Part shown: positions 43,660 through 64,000 of the stretch, piece by piece
Position numbering within the stretch: position 1 is the stretch's first letter
Layout of the letters: each line of letters begins with the position of its first letter
Source: Candidula unifasciata
Lineage: Eukaryota > Mollusca > Gastropoda > Stylommatophora > Geomitridae
DNA length: 64,000 nt
Direction: 5' to 3'
Assembly (NCBI GenBank): GCA_905116865.2
Contig: CAJHNH020001136.1
Span: 479,501-543,500 of the forward strand
Notes under the pieces: model-generated
Databases searched by the model: none
The model's input: the letters and a program-made list of their open reading frames with translations, nothing else
What the model was told of the DNA's origin: nothing
Made by a program: the position numbers and the translations under genes

Positions 43660-43985
43660 CCTATAAAATCATGTCCTCATCTTTACTGAAGTCTGCCTTA
43701 CAAGATCCACAGGATAAACTTAGCTTGGATGATGAAGTTGAAGCTTCAGATCCAAAATGACTCTGGTATGCTTTAGCTGTTCCAATTTCTTCTAATACCG
43801 AATCAGGGAGCTTATAAGTGGAACAGCCTTTTCTTACTCTTATCAGGCCGAATTTTATTTTCAAGATAGCATTTGAGAGGTCAAATTTCATCCTGTTTCT
43901 TAGGTTAGATTTGATAAATTCACTCCAAATGAAAAAGTCTGGAAAAATATCTACCATCTAAACGTCAAAAACGCCATATAAATGC
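43660..43985 (-). pseudogene. possible hAT-type transposase C-terminal remnant
   Basis: An open frame on the minus strand encodes about 98 residues including SNLRNRMKFDLSNAILKIKF, a layout like the end of the C-terminal dimerisation region of hAT-related transposases (NRM...LL.AIL.I.FGL). The rest of the domain is absent. It lies just upstream of the first recognised ARL6IP1 exon. The assignment rests on pattern memory only. Confidence 0.4.
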
Positions 43986-44279
43986 AAGGGGAAACATCTA
44001 AATCTGGATGTAAAACTCTTTTCAATCCCAAGCATCGCACAGCTTGTGAGTGACAACCATTCCTTGATTGGCCTTCATAACATTTTCACATTTAGTCAGA
44101 ACAAACTAAAGGAAAATGGCTTTTCGGTGTAATTAATGCTGTGCTTATTGCTACTTGGTTCTATATGCTGGAATATGACACAGGAAAAAACGGAATGCGA
44201 GAATAAACTCCGAGGCCTATATGCCTTTCAATGGCTCAACAATGCTGATGACATAGAATACCATTCTATTGCTCTCCAG
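43986..44279 (+). other. region upstream of the first recognised ARL6IP1 exon
   Basis: It should hold either the first ARL6IP1 exon or its intron and promoter. An ATG at 44116 followed by a possible but weak GTGTAA donor at 44127 would fit the reading phase; no stronger case can be made. Confidence 0.3.
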
Positions 44280-60121
<15,842 letters not shown>

Positions 60122-60289
60122 GCTGTTAGATATCATACTCAGCTAGGGTTAGTCCAGCATATCTACTCAATAGTTTAAAGCTGTTTTGTTTTAATTTAGT
60201 GTAGGATGACGGATTATTCAGAGGATTCATAAAGCCATAGTTTATGGGAGGAAAATGTTAACTCTTACAGCCTTATGCAACTGTCACTA
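60122..60289 (+). other. presumed start of ARL6IP1 3' UTR
   Basis: It follows the ARL6IP1 stop codon. No AATAAA was seen before the next repeat, so the transcript end is unknown. Confidence 0.4.
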
Positions 60290-60435
60290 AAGCTGGCTGT
60301 AACATCATCATAAATCAGCAGGCCTTTTCCCAGAAGGTTGCTCGTGTCACAGCATCCCCAAAAGTCTGTCCAGCTCTAGTCCTACGTGCTTTTTCATGGC
60401 CAATAAGGGAAATAGATCTTCAACACGACTTCCGG
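60290..60435 (-). mobile_element. RTE-like LINE 3' end
   Basis: The minus strand reads ATGCTGTGACACGAGCAACC, TTCTGGGAAAAGGCCTGCTG and a TTATGATGATG tail, the same end as at 44615. Confidence 0.65.
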
Positions 60436-60540
60436 TTCCGACACGGTTAGGGAATGGATGACGGTTGAGAACTTGGCTTATGTTGTCGCCGTTTCTCTTC
60501 TAGTTTCGATGTTGCAAGATTGTGAAAGTCCGGTTTGCAG

Positions 60541-61035
60541 CTGGAGCTACTGAGTTTAGTGCTCCTGGCGGTACTATGAGCTGTGATTATCGGTTATTGA
60601 CTGAGTTCCAGATTCATACATAATGGCAATGATGGGTGGGTGATGTATTTTTTTTCGCTGTGTTCCTGGGATAAGGCGTGTGCTATAGCTGCTATTTCTT
60701 TGCTGTCCGTGGCTGCAGTATGGCCGAGGACATGTGGAGAATGGTCAGGAATAGTTTTAATCTACTCATCACCCAGCTATTCGTCGAATGAAGTTGATTT
60801 TCAGCAATGATGCCCAGTCTTGCAGTGTGTTTAAGGAGGCATGCACCTTATGGTTTGCTAGATCAAATCGTGTGTGTTTTGCTGACTGTGGACACTTTGT
60901 ATGGCTACGACATTCACTTGAAGTATCCAGCGTATCTGACTCAGTTTGTGACTGGAATCACTGGCATAGGCGGTTGAGCAATTATGGGCCAAGCTCGTTT
61001 GCTGTGCTGCCGGAACCGTAACAACTAACGACTAG
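60541..61035 (+). repeat. R480 interspersed repeat, uninterrupted copy
   Basis: Collinear with 30935-31815 but without the SINE and with a single 37-bp unit (60970-61006). It ends CCGTAACAACTAACGACTAG. Confidence 0.82.
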
Positions 61036-61084
61036 ATCTTTAACAAGCATGTTGTAAAATGTTAAATCAAATATGGGGGAGCTA

Positions 61085-62525
61085 GTTGAGTTGAGAAGAA
61101 TTGACATCACAGCACCCGGGCAGTCTCACGCGCACTACATCCTTATCTTCAGCAGCCAGCACAGAGTTCTAATTAGTACCCACTTTAAACTGGTTATATC
61201 TCCGTCTTGCCTTCCTCTGAGTGTAGTGAGCCGGACACTCTAGTTACACCCAGGTGCATCATTCTCTCTAGGCCATAATAATCTTGTTTTTTGTCTTTGT
61301 TACATGTTCTTAAGGGTCCTTGACCACATATGCTTTGTCATGTATCAATTCACCATCCAGTTGTGCACATCCAGCCAATCTGTTTTCAATTTCATTCTCC
61401 ACAACGCTGGAATAGCCTTGAGAAAAGATCCAAAGTATGCAAACTTCCCAGTGAAGCTTGCCACTCTGCTCGAAGCATCCCTGTCTTCACCTTCTTAGCA
61501 TGCTCTCAAAGTCTGTTACAATTGAGATATGTGTATGCATCTTGTTCTCTAGCCACCAGAAAGCTGCAGTGACTGACTCCACCTCCATCGTCAGGCTAGA
61601 TGTTGTGTTATCGTATGCTAGGCTGTCCTGTACTACATATTTTCTTTTGGCTTTCCCTATGAACCCCCAGGCACTTCAATCCCTCTCTTAAACACCTGGT
61701 CGAATGTAATCATGACTCTACATAGGCCAGACTGTTCCTCTGTACTCTGACCTACTCCTCTCCTCGCCCGATGTTTTCCAGCATGCATACATTTCTTATT
61801 GTGTCTTCTGCTTGAGCCATCCCCGATTTTCCTCTTTTCAGTCTCCGACCCTTAACTGCAACCAAAGCTTCATATAGAGGGCGCCTTGGTCTGTAGCCCC
61901 TTTAGTCTATCTGCAATAGTTGGCAATGCAAGGATGTATCGCATTCACACAATCAGGGTGTCTCTTGTACATCCCAGGATCACCCGCATAGTTTTATATG
62001 CGCTCGAGTTTCACAAGCTGATTCTTTGAGGCAGTGAGTAACCCAAGTCCATGATAATCACTGAGATGATTAAGTGCTGGTAAAGTGTGAATAGCATTCT
62101 CTACTCCATGTCCATTTCTGCCATAATCTTTAGTGCATTAGGACCTTTTTTACAGCCTTTGTCACAACCTTCTCTATGTGATCCTTGAAAGACAAGCTTC
62201 TGTTCCTGCCATTCATTTTGAGGCTTGGAACATCTGCTCTAACAATCCTGTTCTCCAAAGAACACCACAGGACCATTGCCTTTCTAGTTTGATTACAACA
62301 TTCATTTCTGTCTACCAGTCAATTACATTTTCTACTGTCGCCAGCAACTCTTCAGTTATTTTATTCCTATCACTCCCCTTCTTATGTACAAGAACATCAT
62401 TTGCAAATGTAACTATTCTGTCAACTCCAGATATTTACAGGTTCGCAGTCTCACTCGTAAAAATATTGAACAGTAGAGGTGAATTTGCAGATCCCTGTGG
62501 TAGTCCTGGGGCTATAATACGTGTT
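61085..62525 (-). mobile_element. LINE-B copy, RT to 3' end, degraded
   Basis: The minus strand shows GLPQGSANSPLLFNIFTSE and VDRIVTFANDVLVHKKGSDR (the RT box, with ADD changed to AND), then LWCSLENRIVRADVPSLKM, GRRLKRGKSGMAQAEDTI, and RNase H remnants to CCDVNS with a TCTCAACTCAAC tail. Many stops. Confidence 0.8.
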
Positions 62526-62667
62526 GCGCCCAAAGATGCAGATATAAAGTTAACTGTAAACCACAACATAACATGGCAACCACATGTTCAGTTAAGGAAA
62601 AATGCAGAAGAAAATAATCACACACAAAAACGGAAAGAATGAGCTATGTGTTAACTCTCAATGGAAA
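62526..62667. other. short unassigned gap
   Basis: The plus strand shows TVNHNITWQPHVQ, possibly another LINE-B piece (LGITIDRS.SW..HV). It is too short to be sure. Confidence 0.35.
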
Positions 62668-63598
62668 GTATATCATCGTGTAGCACATCATCATGTAGCA
62701 CATCATAATGTAGCACACCATCATGTAGCACATCATCATGTAGCATATCATATCATCATGTAGCAAATCATAATGTAGCACATCATCATGTAGCATATCA
62801 TATCATCATGTAGCACATCATAATGTAGCACATCATCATGTAGCACATCATCATGTAGCATATCATATCATCATGTAGCACATCATAATGTAGCACATCA
62901 TCATGTAGCACATCATAATGTAGCACACCAACATGTAGCACATCATAATGTAGCACACCATCATGTAGCACATCATAATGTAGCACATCATAATGTAGCA
63001 CACCATCATGTAGCACATCATAATGTAGCACACCATCATGTAGCACATCATAATGTAGCACACCATCATGTAGCACATCATCATGTAGCACATCATCATG
63101 TAGCATATCATATCATGTAGCATTTCATATCATCATGTAGCATTTCATATCATCATGTAGCACATCATCATGTAGCATTTCATATCATCATGTAGCACAT
63201 CATCATGTAGCATATCATATCATCATGTAGCACATCATCATGTAGCATATCATCATGTAGCATATCATCATGTAGGATATCATCATGTAGCATATCATCA
63301 TGTAGCACATCATCATGTAGCATATCATCATGTAGCACATCATATCATCATGTAGCATATCATATCATCATGTAGCATATCATCATGTAGCATATCATAT
63401 CATCATGTAGCATATCATCATGTAGCACATCATCATGTAGCATATCATCATGTAGCATATCATCATGTAGGATATCATCATGTAGCATTTCATATCATCA
63501 TGTAGCACATCACCATGTAGCATATCATAATGTAGCACATCATCATGTAGCATATCATCATGTAGCACATCATCATGTAGGATATCATCATGTAGCAA
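62668..63598. repeat. 15-bp minisatellite (CATCATGTAGCACAT type)
   Basis: About 930 bp of 15-bp units, with 20-bp variants containing an extra ATCAT and variants AATG, GGAT and ATTT. On the minus strand the unit is TGCTACATGATGATG, which equals the 3' tip of the RTE-like LINE (23885-23900). The array abuts such a LINE end at 63605. Open frames here are products of the repeat. Confidence 0.95.
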
Positions 63599-63775
63599 GT
63601 CCTTTACACAATGTCGCTCTCATCACAGTCTGCCTGAAAGAAAAATCGGTCTCTTTCCGGCTCTCCTGCCTTGTGTACCTTCATATTCAAGGAGTCACTT
63701 ATATCATGTGCCCATCCTCATGTTGGTCAGCCCCTGCCCCTCTTTCCAGGTACCAAGTCTTCTGATTCAATTGTT
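63599..63775 (-). mobile_element. RTE-like LINE 3' end next to the minisatellite
   Basis: The minus strand reads GTACCTGGAAAGAGGGGCAG, GATGGGCACATGATATAAGT and GACTCCTTGAATATGAAGGT, as at 57200-57290. It ends GGACTTGCTACATGATGAT and merges into the array. Confidence 0.8.
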
Positions 63776-64000
63776 TACACGTTCAAACATAAACGATCAG
63801 CTGTTCCCAAACTTATGAAGCCTACGACCTCCTTTTGAGAAAAACTAAATATAGAGTACCCTTCTTGAGATACAGCTCTAAGTGAAGAAAAAGAAAAAAT
63901 ATAGCAACAAATTTACAATCTTTTATCCATCTATGCATTTTTATATATCTCACAACACATTAAAGACAGATGTTTCTGTAAATAAGACATCTTAAAATTT
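63776..64000. other. no recognisable feature
   Basis: AT-rich sequence to the window edge. Confidence 0.5.

Noticed and set aside
44136..44279. N-terminal extension of ARL6IP1 from the ATG at 44136
   Set aside because: The extra 48 residues match nothing in the family, and a good acceptor lies at 44279; kept only as an alternative.
62798..63598. Long minus-strand ORFs with a regular LHDDV-like pentapeptide repeat
   Set aside because: They are translations of a 15-bp minisatellite; the repeat length is a multiple of three, so any frame stays open.

Overview
The window is repeat-rich animal nuclear DNA, not bacterial: genes are split into short exons with GT-AG junctions and lie among microsatellites, minisatellites, LINE and Penelope-like retroelements and tRNA-derived SINEs. 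The protein matches (UBE2S, ARL6IP1, EEF2KMT) are general to animals. The mix of RTE-type LINEs, RNase H-bearing LINEs, Penelope-like elements and many SINEs suggests a lophotrochozoan, probably a mollusc; this assignment is an inference.

Three host genes can be rebuilt exon by exon. (1) EEF2KMT (FAM86 family, eEF2 lysine methyltransferase), minus strand: the first three coding exons at 14716-14600, 12536-12396 and 6086-5976. The methyltransferase domain would lie beyond the left edge. (2) UBE2S, the APC/C-linked ubiquitin-conjugating enzyme, minus strand: five coding exons from 37758 to 27236, giving a complete 204-residue protein. (3) ARL6IP1, an ER membrane-shaping protein, plus strand: five coding exons from about 44280 to 60121, lacking only a few N-terminal residues. 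Their introns account for most of the window.

The rest is layered transposon material. At least four LINE groups are visible: RNase H LINEs with (GAA)n tails; a second RNase H group with (TCAAC)n tails, called LINE-B here, and its relative LINE-D; RTE-like LINEs; and a LINE with a (TAAC)n tail. A Penelope-like element with a GIY-YIG domain lies at 18.25-19.04 kb, and a possible hAT remnant at 43.7-44.0 kb. Several SINE families are present, the commonest being a ~285 bp GAA-tailed family (SINE-A). Many insertions are bounded by target-site duplications readable in the sequence, so insertion order can be reconstructed: LINEs in LINEs, a LINE in a tandem array, a LINE in a minisatellite.

The most notable observations are: a LINE insertion that duplicated the 5' splice site of an ARL6IP1 intron; a LINE-D copy with a twin-priming style 5' inversion inside a 22-bp minisatellite; a 15-bp minisatellite apparently grown from the 3' tip of an RTE-like LINE; and short hairpin elements (248 and 266 bp, with 13- and 14-bp duplications) that share a conserved stem-loop and are probably related to Penelope-like elements.
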